Shown here piece after piece: positions 1-10,595 of a DNA stretch of 64,000 nt (position 1 is its first letter; every line of letters starts with the position of its first letter). Position numbers and translations under genes: made by a program. The notes beneath the pieces are model-generated. The model did not search any database. It saw only the letters and a program-made list of their open reading frames with translations, and was not told the origin of the DNA. Source of the DNA: Stenotrophomonas maltophilia (GTDB taxonomy: Bacteria > Pseudomonadota > Gammaproteobacteria > Xanthomonadales > Xanthomonadaceae); assembly GCF_004684085.1 (NCBI RefSeq), contig NZ_SRHZ01000029.1:150163-214162 (forward strand), in the 5' to 3' direction.

Positions 1-648
1 GCCGCACTGGCCGATGTCGACGGCATCCTGGTGCCGGGCGGCTTCGGTGATCGTGGTTTCGAAGGCAAGGTGCTGACCTCGAAGTTCGCCCGCGAGCAGC
101 AGGTGCCGTACTTCGGCATCTGTTACGGCATGCAGGCAGCCGTAGTCGACTACGCCCGCAACGTGGTCGGCCTGGAAGGTGCCAACAGCACCGAGAACGA
201 TCGCCAGTCGCCGAACCCGGTGATCGGCCTGATCACCGAGTGGCGCACCGCCACCGGCGACGTCGAGAAGCGTGACGACAAGAGTGACCTGGGTGGCACC
301 ATGCGCCTGGGCCTGCAGGAGCAGCGCCTGAAGCCGGGCACGCTGGCCCGCGAGCTGTACGGCAAGGACGTGGTTGCCGAGCGTCATCGCCACCGCTACG
401 AGTTCAACAACCGCTACCGCACCCAGCTGGAAGACGCCGGGCTGGTGATCGCCGGCAAGTCGATGGACGACACCCTGGTGGAAGTGGTCGAGTTGCCGCG
501 CGCTGCACATCCGTGGTTCCTGGCCTGCCAGGCGCACCCGGAATTCCTGTCCACGCCACGTGATGGCCACCCGCTGTTCATCGGTTTCATCCGGGCCGCG
601 CGCGAGCGCAAGGCCGGCGGCACGCTGCTGCAGGAAGCCCGCGCCTGA
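1..648 (+). CDS. pyrG: CTP synthase, C-terminal part (5' end outside window)
   Basis: Converts UTP to CTP with glutamine as nitrogen donor, in the cytosol. The reading frame is open from base 1, so only about the last 215 codons are present; they form the class I glutaminase domain. The nucleophile motif GICYGMQ is near bases 118-138, and the His-Glu pair of the triad is in the HPEFLSTP stretch near 535-555. The synthetase domain lies upstream of the window. kdsA follows after 88 bp, the usual pyrG-kdsA-eno order of gammaproteobacteria. No frameshift is seen. The identification is secure; the true start cannot be seen. Confidence 0.97.
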   Translation, partial: AALADVDGILVPGGFGDRGFEGKVLTSKFAREQQVPYFGICYGMQAAVVDYARNVVGLEGANSTENDRQSPNPVIGLITEWRTATGDVEKRDDKSDLGGTMRLGLQEQRLKPGTLARELYGKDVVAERHRHRYEFNNRYRTQLEDAGLVIAGKSMDDTLVEVVELPRAAHPWFLACQAHPEFLSTPRDGHPLFIGFIRAARERKAGGTLLQEARA

Positions 649-736
649 CTTGTGATGGGGGCCCCGAGCCCCCATCTTGCTCGCTTCAACCCCAGAGCAT
701 CGGCCTGGCCGCTGCGTGGACAACCAAGGAAATGCC

Positions 737-1567
737 ATGAAACTGTGTGGATTCGAGGTCGGGCTGGATCAGCCCCTGTTCCTGATCGCCGGCCCCTGCG
801 TGATCGAGTCGATGCAGCTGCAGCTCGATACCGCCGGCAAGTTGAAGGAAGTCACCGACAAGCTCGGCGTCAACTTCATCTTCAAGTCCAGTTTCGACAA
901 GGCCAACCGCACTTCGGGCACCGCGTTCCGCGGCCCGGGCATGGAAGAAGGCCTGAAGGTCCTGGCCGAGGTCAAGAAGCAGATCGGCGTGCCGGTGCTG
1001 ACCGATGTCCACGAGTACACCCCGATGGATGAAGTGGCCTCGGTGGTGGACGTGCTGCAGACGCCCGCGTTCCTGGTCCGCCAGACCGACTTCATCACCA
1101 AGGTGTGTGCGGCCGGCAAGCCGGTCAACATCAAGAAGGGCCAGTTCCTGGCGCCGTGGGACATGAAGCCCGTCGTGGAGAAGGCCAAGGCCACCGGCAA
1201 CGAGCAGATCATGGTCTGCGAGCGTGGCGCCAGCTTCGGCTACAACAACCTGGTCAGCGACATGCGCTCGCTGGCCGTGATGCGCGACACCGGCTGCCCG
1301 GTGGTGTTCGATGCCACCCATTCGGTGCAGTTGCCGGGCGGGCAGGGCACCAGTTCCGGTGGCCAGCGCGAACACGTGCCGGTGCTGGCGCGTGCCGCGG
1401 TGGCGGTGGGCATCTCCGGCCTGTTTGCCGAGACCCATCCGGACCCGTCCAAGGCGCTGTCCGATGGCCCCAACGCGTGGCCGCTGGACCAGATGGAAGC
1501 GCTGCTGGAGACCCTGATGGAGCTTGATGCGGTGACCAAGAAGCACGGCTTCTCGCGCTTCGCGTGA
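737..1567 (+). CDS. kdsA: 3-deoxy-8-phosphooctulonate synthase (KDO8P synthase)
   Basis: Condenses phosphoenolpyruvate with arabinose 5-phosphate to KDO 8-phosphate, a precursor of the LPS inner core. The product is 276 residues, normal for the family, with [11 protein letters not shown] near residue 50 and [10 protein letters not shown] near 135. The ATG at 737 is preceded by AAGGA at correct spacing, so it is preferred over upstream in-frame starts. Residue 21 is Cys in the sequence IAGPCVIES. That is the metal-ligand position of the metal-dependent KdsA class, whereas E. coli KdsA has Asn there. The stop overlaps the next gene by 4 bp. Confidence 0.96.
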   Translation: MKLCGFEVGLDQPLFLIAGPCVIESMQLQLDTAGKLKEVTDKLGVNFIFKSSFDKANRTSGTAFRGPGMEEGLKVLAEVKKQIGVPVLTDVHEYTPMDEVASVVDVLQTPAFLVRQTDFITKVCAAGKPVNIKKGQFLAPWDMKPVVEKAKATGNEQIMVCERGASFGYNNLVSDMRSLAVMRDTGCPVVFDATHSVQLPGGQGTSSGGQREHVPVLARAAVAVGISGLFAETHPDPSKALSDGPNAWPLDQMEALLETLMELDAVTKKHGFSRFA

Positions 1568-1911
1568 GCCAGGACCCGTGGGCGACGCCGGCAACCCAGC
1601 GTCGTCGCCCGCACTGGAAACAGTGGCCGTGGGGCCTGATTGCACTGGGCCTGGCCGTGCTGTTCACCGTGGGCATATTCGGTCTGGTGCTGATCGGCGC
1701 CGCGTCCGTGCGGCCACCCGGTGATGGCAGCAGCGCACTCAATCTGCGGGCGTACTTCATTGCGCTGCTGGTGGCAGAGCTGCTCGGTGCGGTGGGATGC
1801 ATCGCTGCCGCTGTGCTGGCCTGGCGGCTGAATCGCGGCAAGGTCACGGCTGGGCTGGCGATCATCCTGCTCTCGCTGTGGCTGGGCGCCCTGTTCTACG
1901 GATTGCTTTGA
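1564..1911 (+). CDS. Small integral membrane protein, paralogue of the next gene
   Basis: No function recognised. The 115-residue protein has a short charged N-terminus (about 23 residues) and three or four hydrophobic segments, at about residues 25-47, 63-85 and 96-114. It starts with GTG inside the kdsA stop (GTGA overlap) and its own stop overlaps the next ATG, so it should be co-translated with both neighbours. The motif PWGLIALGL followed about 25 residues later by RPPGDG recurs in the next protein, so the two look like a tandem duplication that has diverged. The coding call rests on the overlaps and the shared motifs. Confidence 0.75.
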   Translation: MSQDPWATPATQRRRPHWKQWPWGLIALGLAVLFTVGIFGLVLIGAASVRPPGDGSSALNLRAYFIALLVAELLGAVGCIAAAVLAWRLNRGKVTAGLAIILLSLWLGALFYGLL

Positions 1912-2240
1912 TGAATACGACTACATCGGCGCGTGGCTGGCCCTGGGGCCTGATCGCCCTGGGGCTGTCGGTGTTGACCTGGATCGCCCTGGTGGTAGGC
2001 GTGCTGGCCTTTACGTCCGGTTTCCGGCCGCCGGGGGACGGGAACAACGGCGTGCAGGCCACGCAGTGGTGGTTGCTGGGCGCGCTGGTCACGATGGTGC
2101 TGTCCTTCCTGGGCAGCCCGGTGGCGATGGTGCTGGCCTGGCGACGGCGGCGTGGCCCCATCCTGGCGGCGATTGCCGGTGCATTGCTGGTGATGCTGGT
2201 GTCGATGGTCTTGATCGTGATCGGGTCCAGCTGGGGCTGA
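1911..2240 (+). CDS. Small integral membrane protein, paralogue of the previous gene
   Basis: No function recognised. The 109-residue protein has about three transmembrane segments, near residues 10-34, 48-70 and 80-107. It shares the PWGLIALGL and RPPGDG motifs with the upstream protein. The ATG at 1911 overlaps the preceding stop (TGATG). An upstream in-frame ATG at 1797 lies inside the previous gene and is unlikely. About 100 bp separate it from eno, so the kdsA-linked unit probably ends here. Confidence 0.75.
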   Translation: MNTTTSARGWPWGLIALGLSVLTWIALVVGVLAFTSGFRPPGDGNNGVQATQWWLLGALVTMVLSFLGSPVAMVLAWRRRRGPILAAIAGALLVMLVSMVLIVIGSSWG

Positions 2241-2283
2241 AGCCGCCCATGCCATTTGGCAAGTGGCGGGCAGCCGGGGATAA

Positions 2284-3630
<1,347 letters not shown>

Positions 3631-3634
3631 TCCG

Positions 3635-3988
3635 ATGCGCGACTGGCGCTGGATGCTGCTGGTGCTGGCCCTGTTGCTGGGCTGGCTGCAGTATCGCTTC
3701 TGGTTTGGTCCGGGCAATTCGGGTGAAGTCATGATGCTCGAGGCCCAGGTCACCAACCAGGAGCGCGACAATGAGGGCCTGCAGCAGCGCAATGATGCGT
3801 TGGCTGCCGAAGTGAAGGACCTCAAGGAAGGCCAGTCCGCCATCGAGGAGCGCGCGCGCAGCGAGCTGGGCATGATCAAGCCTGGCGAGAAGTTCTACCG
3901 CGTGGTCGAGGATGCACCGGTCCATCCGGTGCAGCCCGCCGCTGGCGTCAGCGCGCAGGTGGGCGAACACCCGGCGGACGTGCCATGA
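3635..3988 (+). CDS. ftsB: Cell division protein FtsB
   Basis: Bitopic inner-membrane protein of the divisome that forms a complex with FtsL and FtsQ. The 117-residue product has a short cytoplasmic N-terminus, one membrane helix at about residues 5-21, and a periplasmic coiled coil at about 30-75. The [16 protein letters not shown] sequence typical of FtsB is near 80. The C-terminal 30 residues are low in structure. It is encoded 4 bp after eno and its stop overlaps ispD (ATGA). Confidence 0.93.
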   Translation: MRDWRWMLLVLALLLGWLQYRFWFGPGNSGEVMMLEAQVTNQERDNEGLQQRNDALAAEVKDLKEGQSAIEERARSELGMIKPGEKFYRVVEDAPVHPVQPAAGVSAQVGEHPADVP

Positions 3989-4683
3989 GCGCGGCGATCT
4001 GGGTGGTGGTTCCGGCCGCCGGTCGTGGCGCCCGTTTCGGCGCGCCGCTGCCCAAGCAGTACCTGCAGGCGGGAGGGCAGATCCTGCTCGCCCACACCCT
4101 GGATGCACTGATGGCACATCCGGCCGTGGCCGGGGCGATGGTGGTGATCGGCCAGGACGATGCCGACTGGCCGGGCTGGAGCGAATGGGCCGGCAAGCCG
4201 GTGCTGACCTGCATCGGTGGCGCGACCCGTGCGGCCTCGGTGCTGGCCGGGCTGCAGGCGCTGCCGGAGACGGTGCGCGCCGACGAGTTCGTGCTGGTCC
4301 ACGACGCAGCGCGCCCCAACCTGTCGCCGGCCGATCTCGGTCGCCTGCTTGAAGTCGGTCGTACCGACCCGGTCGGCGCGATTCTCGCCGCACCGGTGCG
4401 TGACACCCTCAAGCGCGCTGGCGACGACGGTGGCATCGATGGCACCGAGCCGCGCGAGCGCCTGTGGCGCGCACTGACGCCGCAGTTGTTCCGTCGCCAC
4501 CAGCTCAGCCGCGCGCTGACCGAAGCTGCCGCTGCCGGCGTTGAAGTCACCGACGAGGCCATGGCCATGGAGCGTCAGGGCCAGCGCCCGCTGCTGGTGG
4601 AAGGCAGCGAGGACAACTTCAAGGTCACCACCCCGGCCGATCTGGACCGGTTTGAATTCGTACTTTCCCGCCGCGCCGGCTGA
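3985..4683 (+). CDS. ispD: 2-C-methyl-D-erythritol 4-phosphate cytidylyltransferase
   Basis: Third step of the MEP isoprenoid pathway: transfers CMP from CTP to methylerythritol phosphate. The 232-residue product carries the nucleotide-binding loop [17 protein letters not shown] at about residues 9-25 and [10 protein letters not shown] near residue 107. The second family signature [13 protein letters not shown] is near 188. Its ATG overlaps the ftsB stop. ispF, two steps later in the same pathway, follows after 34 bp. Confidence 0.96.
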   Translation: MSAAIWVVVPAAGRGARFGAPLPKQYLQAGGQILLAHTLDALMAHPAVAGAMVVIGQDDADWPGWSEWAGKPVLTCIGGATRAASVLAGLQALPETVRADEFVLVHDAARPNLSPADLGRLLEVGRTDPVGAILAAPVRDTLKRAGDDGGIDGTEPRERLWRALTPQLFRRHQLSRALTEAAAAGVEVTDEAMAMERQGQRPLLVEGSEDNFKVTTPADLDRFEFVLSRRAG

Positions 4684-4717
4684 TTGCCCGCGCGGCCCTG
4701 CTGCAAGGGTTGTATCC

Positions 4718-5215
4718 ATGAGCACCGCACCGTTCCCGCCCGTCCGCATCGGCCAGGGCTACGACGTCCATGCCTTCGGTGAAGGCGACCACATCATGCT
4801 CGGCGGAGTGAATGTGCCGCACAGCTGCGGCGTGCTCGCGCACAGCGATGGCGACGTGATCCTGCACGCGCTGTGCGATGCGATGCTCGGCGCGTTGGCG
4901 CTGGGTGACATCGGCCAGCATTTTCCGCCGAGTGATGACCGCTGGAAGGGCGCCGACAGCAGTGATTTCGTACGCCACTGCGACAGCCTGCTGCGCGAGC
5001 GCGGCTGGCGTGTCGGCAACACCGACATCACCGTGATCTGCGAACGGCCCAAGGTCGGCCCGCACGCATCGGCCATGCGCGCGCGCATCGGCGAGCTGCT
5101 GCAGCTGCCGCTGGACGCGGTCAGCGTCAAGGCGACTACCTCGGAGAAGCTGGGCTTCACCGGGCGTGGCGAAGGTATCGCCGCGCAGGCGGTGGTGCTG
5201 CTGGTGGCCGCATGA
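4718..5215 (+). CDS. ispF: 2-C-methyl-D-erythritol 2,4-cyclodiphosphate synthase
   Basis: Fifth step of the MEP pathway: cyclises CDP-methylerythritol phosphate with release of CMP. The metal ligands are in GYDVHAF near residue 13 and in [14 protein letters not shown] near 47. The second signature [17 protein letters not shown] is near the C-terminus. The product is 165 residues with the ATG at 4718, which is preceded by AAGGG. A longer in-frame ORF that starts inside ispD is not credible. The stop overlaps the truD ATG. Confidence 0.96.
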   Translation: MSTAPFPPVRIGQGYDVHAFGEGDHIMLGGVNVPHSCGVLAHSDGDVILHALCDAMLGALALGDIGQHFPPSDDRWKGADSSDFVRHCDSLLRERGWRVGNTDITVICERPKVGPHASAMRARIGELLQLPLDAVSVKATTSEKLGFTGRGEGIAAQAVVLLVAA

Positions 5216-6243
5216 TTCCGCTGCCGCTCGCGTTTGGAGCGCCGCTGCTGAAGGCACGCATCCGCACCACGCCGGAAGATTTCCAGGTTGACGAACTGCC
5301 GGCCTTCGAGGCTACCGGCGAAGGCGAACACCTGCTGCTGCACATCCGCAAGCGTGGTGCCAACACCGTTCACGTGGCCAAAGTGCTGGCCACGTGGGCC
5401 GGCCTGCCGGAGATGGCTGTGAGCTATGCCGGCATGAAAGATCGGAATGCGGTCACCACCCAGCGCTTCAGCGTGCACCTGCCCAAGCGCATTGCACCTG
5501 ACCTGGCCACGCTGGCCAGTGATGAAATCGAAGTGATCGAATCCACCTGGCACAACCGCAAGCTGCAGCGTGGTGCGCTGGCCGGCAACCGCTTCAAGCT
5601 GGTACTGCGCGAGGTGCAGGGTGATGCTGCAGCGATCAGCGAACGCCTGCAGCAGATCGCCGAGCGGGGCCTGCCGAACTGGTTTGGCGAGCAGCGTTTT
5701 GGCCGTGACGGTGGCAACGTGCCGGCGGCGCTGGCAATGTTCGGTGGCCGTCGCATGCGCAAGGACCAGCGTTCGCTGCTGCTGTCGGCCGCCCGTTCGG
5801 CGCTGTTCAACCGCGTGCTGGCCGCACGTGTAGAGCAGGGCAACTGGGATCAGCCGCTGGACGGTGAAGTGTGGATGCTCGATGGCAGTCGCAGCGTGTT
5901 CGGCCCTGAGCCGTACACCGATGTGCTGGCCGAGCGCCTGGCGCGTTTCGACATCCATCCCAGCGCACCCCTGTGGGGTGAAGGCGAGCTGCGCAGTGCC
6001 GATGCTGCGCGCGAGCTGGAGCTGGCCGCGCTGCATGACGACGAATCCAAGGCCTTGCGCGTGGGTCTGGAAGACGCGCGCCTGAAGCAGGAACGCCGTT
6101 CGCTGCGGCTGCGACCGGCGCTGCTGCAGCACCAGTGGCTGGCCGACGACGTGCTGGAACTGTCGTTCGCGCTGCCGCCGGGCTGCTACGCCACCGCCGT
6201 GCTGCACGAGCTCGGCCCGGTGGAAGACGCCTCGCAGGCCTGA
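5212..6243 (+). CDS. truD: tRNA pseudouridine(13) synthase
   Basis: Isomerises U13 of tRNA-Glu to pseudouridine. The 343 residues are normal length. The catalytic aspartate lies in [15 protein letters not shown] near residue 75, and the inserted TRUD domain starts around [14 protein letters not shown] near 158. The ATG overlaps the ispF stop, so eno to truD forms one tight unit. A REP-type repeat array begins 29 bp after the stop. Confidence 0.95.
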   Translation: MIPLPLAFGAPLLKARIRTTPEDFQVDELPAFEATGEGEHLLLHIRKRGANTVHVAKVLATWAGLPEMAVSYAGMKDRNAVTTQRFSVHLPKRIAPDLATLASDEIEVIESTWHNRKLQRGALAGNRFKLVLREVQGDAAAISERLQQIAERGLPNWFGEQRFGRDGGNVPAALAMFGGRRMRKDQRSLLLSAARSALFNRVLAARVEQGNWDQPLDGEVWMLDGSRSVFGPEPYTDVLAERLARFDIHPSAPLWGEGELRSADAARELELAALHDDESKALRVGLEDARLKQERRSLRLRPALLQHQWLADDVLELSFALPPGCYATAVLHELGPVEDASQA

Positions 6244-6271
6244 CAGAAAAAGCGGGGCGGAGGCGAAGATC

Positions 6272-6693
6272 ATCCACGCATGGCGTGGATCTACTTTCCT
6301 CCGCTCGCCACAGTAGATCCACGCCACGCGTGGATAGCCGTCAGTAGATCCACGCCACGCGTGGATAGCCACAGTAGATCCACGCCACGCGTGGATAGCC
6401 GTCAGTAGATCCACGCCACGCGTGGATAGCCCCACGCGTGGATAGCCACAGTAGATCCACGCCACGCGTGGATAGCCGTCAGTAGATCCACGCCACGCGT
6501 GGATAGCCACAGTAGATCCACGCCACGCGTGGATAGCCGTCAGTAGATCCACGCCACGCGTGGATAGCCGTCAGTAGATCCACGCCACGCGTGGATGGGT
6601 CGTCAGTAGATCCACGCCACGCGTGGATGGGTCGTCAGTAGATCCACGCCACGCGTGGATGGGGCGTCAGTAGATCCACGCCATGCGTGGATG
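6272..6693 (+). repeat. Tandem array of GTAG-headed (SMAG-type) palindromes, 12 full direct copies
   Basis: Each unit is GTAG followed by an 8-bp stem ATCCACGC/GCGTGGAT around a 3-nt loop. Direct copies begin at 6313, 6344, 6374, 6405, 6451, 6482, 6512, 6543, 6574, 6606, 6638 and 6670, with a truncated copy at about 6432-6447. One copy at 6272-6294 is inverted. Periods are 30-32 bp, and the linkers alternate AGCCGT and AGCCA over much of the array, giving a 61-bp higher-order unit. The two outermost units have loop CAT while all internal full units have CAC. S. maltophilia is known for SMAG repeats with this GTAG head. A long minus-strand ORF across the array reads the repeat as peptide and is not a gene. 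Confidence 0.93.
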
Positions 6694-6700
6694 CGTTATC

Positions 6701-7240
6701 TCACCGACGCGCCAGCAGCACCAGCATCGCACCGGTACCGCCTTGCCCGGTCGGCGCCGAATGGAATGCCAGCACGTCGTTGCGCAGCCGCAGCAGGCGA
6801 TCGACCAGGTTCTTCAGCACCGGCGCGCCGCCGTCGGACTGCAGGCCCTTGCCGTGGATGATGCGCACGCAGCCATATTCGTGTGCATGCGCCTCCAGCA
6901 GGAACTGGCGCAACAGCGCCTCCGCCTGCGCCGCGGTTGCACCATGCAGGTCCAGTTCGTCCTGTACCGAGTACTGGCCACGCTTGAGCCGCTGGAACAC
7001 CCGCGGTGGCAGGTTGTCGCGTCGATAACTGGCCACGTCACCGGCTTCCAGGGGTGTACTGTCGCGCAGCAGCCGGGCGAACTCACCGGCGGCTTCCGCC
7101 TCGTCGCGCTCGGCCATGCGCGCGCGCGGTTTCGGTCGTGGCGCGGTGGGTGCCGGCTCGACTTCCTTGCGCAGCGGCGTCACTTCGCCGATCGCCGCAC
7201 GGAACAATGCGGCCGGATCTTCATCTTCAGGGTGCGACAT
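6701..7240 (-). CDS. Smr domain protein (SmrA/YdaL-like)
   Basis: Small MutS-related (Smr) domain protein; members cleave nucleic acids, some acting on mRNA at stalled ribosomes. The 179-residue product has a charged, proline-rich N-terminal half and a C-terminal Smr domain with LDLHG near residue 107 and VRIIHGKG near 133. Both are core motifs of the fold. The ATG at 7240 is chosen because the more upstream in-frame start would run through the divergent surE promoter region. The stop lies 8 bp from the repeat array, so the array may end its transcript. Confidence 0.85.
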   Translation of the reverse strand: MSHPEDEDPAALFRAAIGEVTPLRKEVEPAPTAPRPKPRARMAERDEAEAAGEFARLLRDSTPLEAGDVASYRRDNLPPRVFQRLKRGQYSVQDELDLHGATAAQAEALLRQFLLEAHAHEYGCVRIIHGKGLQSDGGAPVLKNLVDRLLRLRNDVLAFHSAPTGQGGTGAMLVLLARR

Positions 7241-7449
7241 GCGCACAGGGTAAACCGCCGGCGTGAGCCTGCCTATGACGATTCGATGTCGGCTGTGACC
7301 GCCGGCAGGGTAGGACCGGCGGCTCGCATGCGGCACAATAGACGATGCCCTTGCAGGGTCGACGGCTTCCGCAGGGGAGCGCGACGGTCCCGCCCACACT
7401 GCACGGTGATGGAATCGAATTCTTGGAAAATCAAGCGCTTAAATCGAAG

Positions 7450-8229
7450 ATGCGAATCCTGGTCAGCAACGACGACGGTGTCGACGCCGCAGGCATCCGG
7501 ATGCTTGCCTCGGTCCTGCGCGAAGCCGGCCACGAAGTGACGGTGGTCGCACCCGACCGCGACCGTTCCGGCGCCAGCAATTCGCTGACCCTGGACCTGC
7601 CGATCCGCCTCAAGCGCATCGATCACTACACCGTGTCCGTAGCCGGCACACCGACCGATTGCGTGCATCTGGCGCTGACCGGCCTGCTTGAATTCGAACC
7701 CGACATTGTCGTGTCCGGCATCAACAATGCCGCCAACCTCGGCGACGACGTGATCTATTCCGGAACCGTCTCGGCGGCAATGGAAGGTCGCTTCCTCGGC
7801 CTGCCGGCGGTCGCGGTCTCGCTGGTCACACGCAACCACGATCCGAAGCACTTCGAGACCGCCGCGCGTGCCGCGGTGGAGATCGTCGCCCGGCTCAAGG
7901 CCGATCCGCTGCCCGCTGACACCATCCTCAACGTCAACGTGCCCGACCTGCCCTGGAGCGAGGTCAAGGGCTTCGAGGTTACCCGCCTCGGCAACCGCCA
8001 CCGCGCAGAAGGCTGCATCGCGCAGAAGGACCCGCGCGGCAACGAGGTGTACTGGATCGGCCCGGCCGGTCGTGAGCAGGACTCCGGCCCCGGCACCGAT
8101 TTCCATGCGGTGCGTACCGGCCACATTTCGATCACTCCGATCCAGGTCGACCTGACCCGCTACCAGGCGTTGGAGAAGGTTGCCAGCTGGGTTGGCGGCC
8201 TCAGCGCCGCGCTGGACCAGCCGGCATGA
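7450..8229 (+). CDS. surE: 5'/3'-nucleotidase SurE
   Basis: Metal-dependent nucleoside monophosphatase/exopolyphosphatase of the stationary-phase survival family. The 259-residue product begins with [10 protein letters not shown], which holds the metal-binding Asp-Asp pair. The [14 protein letters not shown] and [20 protein letters not shown] motifs follow near residues 38 and 91. An upstream in-frame start at 7345 would add 35 residues not found in the family. The stop overlaps the pcm ATG. Confidence 0.95.
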   Translation: MRILVSNDDGVDAAGIRMLASVLREAGHEVTVVAPDRDRSGASNSLTLDLPIRLKRIDHYTVSVAGTPTDCVHLALTGLLEFEPDIVVSGINNAANLGDDVIYSGTVSAAMEGRFLGLPAVAVSLVTRNHDPKHFETAARAAVEIVARLKADPLPADTILNVNVPDLPWSEVKGFEVTRLGNRHRAEGCIAQKDPRGNEVYWIGPAGREQDSGPGTDFHAVRTGHISITPIQVDLTRYQALEKVASWVGGLSAALDQPA

Positions 8230-8903
8230 GCCCACGCCTGCGTCTGCAACCGGAAGCTGTCGGTATCGGCATGACCTCGCAGCGCGTGCGTGACCGCCTG
8301 GTCGACCGCCTGCGCGAAGCGGGCATCGCCGACGAATCCACCTTGAATGCGATCCGGGTGGTTCCGCGCCATCTGTTCATCGATGAGGCGCTGGCCTCCC
8401 GTGCCTACGAAGACACCGCCCTGCCGATCGGCCATGGGCAGACCATCTCGCAACCCTGGGTGGTCGCGCGGATGACCGAAGCGATCCTCCAGGTCTCGCC
8501 GAAACGGGTGCTGGAAGTGGGCACCGGTTCGGGTTACCAGGCCGCCATCCTCGGTGCGCTGGGGCTGGAGGTCTACACCGTCGAGCGCATCGGCGACCTG
8601 CTGCGGCAGGCGCGCAAGCGCTTTCGTGCGCTGGGCATGAACATCCGTACCAAGCATGATGACGGCCGCGTTGGCTGGGCCGAGCATGGTCCGTTCGATG
8701 CCATCGTGGTCACCGCAGCGGCGCCGGCGCTGGTCGATGCACTGATCGAACAGCTTGCCGAAGGCGGCCGACTGGTGGCCCCGGTGGGTGGCCCCAGTGC
8801 GCAGTCGCTGGTGCAGCTGGACCGCAAGGCCGACGGCAGCATCGAACAGCACGTGCTGGCGCCGGTCACCTTCGTGCCGCTGCTGTCTGGCATGCTGGAC
8901 TAA
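8226..8903 (+). CDS. pcm: Protein-L-isoaspartate O-methyltransferase
   Basis: Methylates abnormal L-isoaspartyl residues for repair, using S-adenosylmethionine. The 225-residue product has the SAM motif [15 protein letters not shown] near residue 97, the upstream family motif [20 protein letters not shown] near 67 and the post-motif LVAPVG near 180. It is coupled to surE by an ATGA overlap, the widespread surE-pcm pair. Confidence 0.95.
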   Translation: MSPRLRLQPEAVGIGMTSQRVRDRLVDRLREAGIADESTLNAIRVVPRHLFIDEALASRAYEDTALPIGHGQTISQPWVVARMTEAILQVSPKRVLEVGTGSGYQAAILGALGLEVYTVERIGDLLRQARKRFRALGMNIRTKHDDGRVGWAEHGPFDAIVVTAAAPALVDALIEQLAEGGRLVAPVGGPSAQSLVQLDRKADGSIEQHVLAPVTFVPLLSGMLD

Positions 8904-8921
8904 TCCACGGAGCAGGGTTGC

Positions 8922-9536
8922 ATGAAGATTTTCGGGCCGCTGTACGAGCGGGCGATGAAGTGGGCGGCGCACGAACGCGCGCCGACCTACCTGACGGTAC
9001 TGAGTTTTTTCGAGGCGATCATTTTTCCGGTGATGCCGGAAGTGATGCTGGCGCCGATGTGCGTGGCCCAACCCAAGCGTGGTTGGTGGTTCGCCACTCT
9101 CAGCCTGGCCGGTTCGATGGTCGGCGCGGTGATTGGCTACGCGCTGGGTCACTACGCCTTCGAGGCAATCAAGCCGCTGTTCGAAGCGCTGGGCATGCTG
9201 CCGGCCATCGAGCAGGGCATCACCACCGTGCAGGCCAAGATGGCCGAGTCGCCGTGGGCAGTGTTCACCTTCCTGGTGCTGGGCGGCTTCATGCCCATCC
9301 CGATGAAGGTCTTCACGTGGGCATCGGGTATCGTCGGCGTACCGATGCCGCAGTACCTGTTGAGCATGCTGATCGGTCGTGGCAAGCGCGTGTTCGTGCT
9401 GGCCGCGGTCATCCGTATCGGTGGTGCGCGTGCCGAAGCGGCGTTGCGCCGCTGGATTGAACCGCTGGGCTGGATCGCCACCGTGTTGGTGGTGGTGCTG
9501 ATCGCCTGGCTTGTCTGGAGGTCGAAGTTCGCATGA
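8922..9536 (+). CDS. yqaA: YqaA-type DedA-like membrane protein
   Basis: Inner-membrane protein of the VTT/DedA-like superfamily; the precise transported substrate is unknown. The 204-residue product has several hydrophobic segments, at about residues 22-50, 57-85, 103-135 and 172-196. Family-typical are SFFEAIIFPVMPEVMLAPM near residue 28 and the glycine-rich GSMVGAVIGYALG. GGAG lies upstream of the ATG. The stop overlaps the nlpD ATG. The same pcm-yqaA-nlpD order is common in Xanthomonadaceae, where this gene takes the place seen between pcm and nlpD. Confidence 0.85.
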   Translation: MKIFGPLYERAMKWAAHERAPTYLTVLSFFEAIIFPVMPEVMLAPMCVAQPKRGWWFATLSLAGSMVGAVIGYALGHYAFEAIKPLFEALGMLPAIEQGITTVQAKMAESPWAVFTFLVLGGFMPIPMKVFTWASGIVGVPMPQYLLSMLIGRGKRVFVLAAVIRIGGARAEAALRRWIEPLGWIATVLVVVLIAWLVWRSKFA

Positions 9537-10315
9537 ATCCTGATCGTCTGAGCAAGGGAGTGCGCATCGCCGCGCTGGCGTTGCTGGTTTCCACCTTGGC
9601 CGCCTGCGGCACTGCTACCGTGGTCCGCCCGGGTGGCGCGACCAGTGGCGGCGTAAGTACGCCGAAGACATCGGTGCCCAAGCCGGGGCAGACCGTTGTC
9701 GTGCGCAAGGGTGACACCATCTATGCGCTGGCCCGCATCCACGACATCACGCCGGCCGACCTGATTGCCTGGAACAGCCTGGACAACCCCTCGTCAATCC
9801 ATCCGGGGCAGGTGATCCGCTTGTATCCGGCAGGTGCCAGCGGTGGTCGCGCACCGACCACGGTGGTGACTCCGCCGCGTTCCGGCGGCAGCACCGCAGG
9901 CAGTACCGCGCCGACCACGGCGCCGGCCGGGCCGGTGAAGAGCAACATCGCCTGGCGCTGGCCGGCCGATGGTGCCGTCGTGGGCCGCTACGTGGCGGGC
10001 GACGCGACCAAGCAGGGCGTGGACATCGCGGGCACCAGCGGCCAGGCGGTCAAGGCCACTGCCAATGGCGTGGTGGTGTATTCCGGCGCCGGCCTGGTCG
10101 GCTACGGCGAGCTGATCATCATCAAGCACAGCGACCAGTGGCTGTCGGCCTACGGCCACAACCGCAAGCGCCTGGTGAATGAAGGCCAGAGCGTGAAGGC
10201 CGGTGAGCAGATCGCCGAGATGGGCCGTACCGGTGCGAACCGCGACATGGTCCACTTCGAGATTCGCTACAACGGCAAGCCGGTCGACCCGCAGCAGTAC
10301 CTGCCGGCGCGCTGA
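9533..10315 (+). CDS. nlpD: Lipoprotein NlpD: LysM plus degenerate LytM (M23) domain
   Basis: Outer-membrane lipoprotein that activates cell-wall amidases at the division septum (AmiC in E. coli). A signal peptide ends at lipobox TLAAC (Cys near residue 24). A LysM peptidoglycan-binding domain spans about 60-105, a Ser/Thr/Pro linker follows, and a LytM domain occupies about 150-258. Residues needed by active M23 peptidases are missing: the first zinc-ligand motif reads GVDIAG without the His, and the final motif is VHFEIR. As in E. coli NlpD this indicates an activator, not an enzyme. No rpoS follows. Confidence 0.93.
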   Translation: MNPDRLSKGVRIAALALLVSTLAACGTATVVRPGGATSGGVSTPKTSVPKPGQTVVVRKGDTIYALARIHDITPADLIAWNSLDNPSSIHPGQVIRLYPAGASGGRAPTTVVTPPRSGGSTAGSTAPTTAPAGPVKSNIAWRWPADGAVVGRYVAGDATKQGVDIAGTSGQAVKATANGVVVYSGAGLVGYGELIIIKHSDQWLSAYGHNRKRLVNEGQSVKAGEQIAEMGRTGANRDMVHFEIRYNGKPVDPQQYLPAR

Positions 10316-10407
10316 TCGCCAGATTCGCCATCTGGGCGGATCCCCGGCCCGGCGTAGCACGCCGGGCGTTTGCCGGCGGCGTGGCCCATGGGCCGCAAAC
10401 ACGCACC

Positions 10408-10458
10408 CGCTACAACGGCAAACCGGTTGACCCGCAGCAGTACCTGCCGGCGCGCTAG
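10408..10458 (+). pseudogene. Duplicated 3' end of nlpD
   Basis: These 51 bp repeat the last 51 bp of nlpD (10265-10315) with 47 matches. They encode the same RYNGKPVDPQQYLPAR ending plus a stop. The two internal differences are synonymous (AAG/AAA, GTC/GTT) and the stop differs (TGA/TAG). The upstream codons do not match NlpD and no start or RBS is present, so this is a relic and not a gene. Between the two tails lie a hairpin CCCGGCGT/ACGCCGGG (about 10348-10366) and a small GGCCCATGGGCC palindrome. Confidence 0.85.
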
Positions 10459-10472
10459 CGCGGGCAGGTACG

Positions 10473-10585
10473 GTAGCGCCGGGCCATGCCCGGCGGCTTT
10501 ACGCCGGGATGCGCAGCTACCCGAGCATGGGCTCGGGCGCTACAGGCGGTGTGTGATCCAGGGTAGCGCCGGGCCATGCCCGGCG
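10473..10585. repeat. Three GTAG-headed REP elements between nlpD and the Mth938 gene
   Basis: Copies at 10473-10495 and 10563-10585 read GTAG then stem GCCGGGC/GCCCGGC around CAT. A third at about 10520-10543 is inverted (ends GCTAC) with stem CCGAGC/GCTCGG. They belong to a different sequence subtype from the array at 6.3 kb but share the GTAG head. They sit between convergent genes and may act as bidirectional terminators or mRNA stabilisers. The rest of 10316-10595 holds only the nlpD relic and hairpins. Confidence 0.8.
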
Positions 10586-10595
10586 GCTCCAGCCC

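Noticed and set aside
4759..6552. Long minus-strand ORF with IHAWRGST-type repeats
   Set aside because: It is antisense to ispF and truD and reads the REP array as peptide; codon-bias shadow.
6272..6693. CRISPR-like regular repeat array
   Set aside because: The gaps between palindromes are only 7-9 bp and are themselves repeated, so there are no unique spacers; no cas genes are present. REP array fits better.
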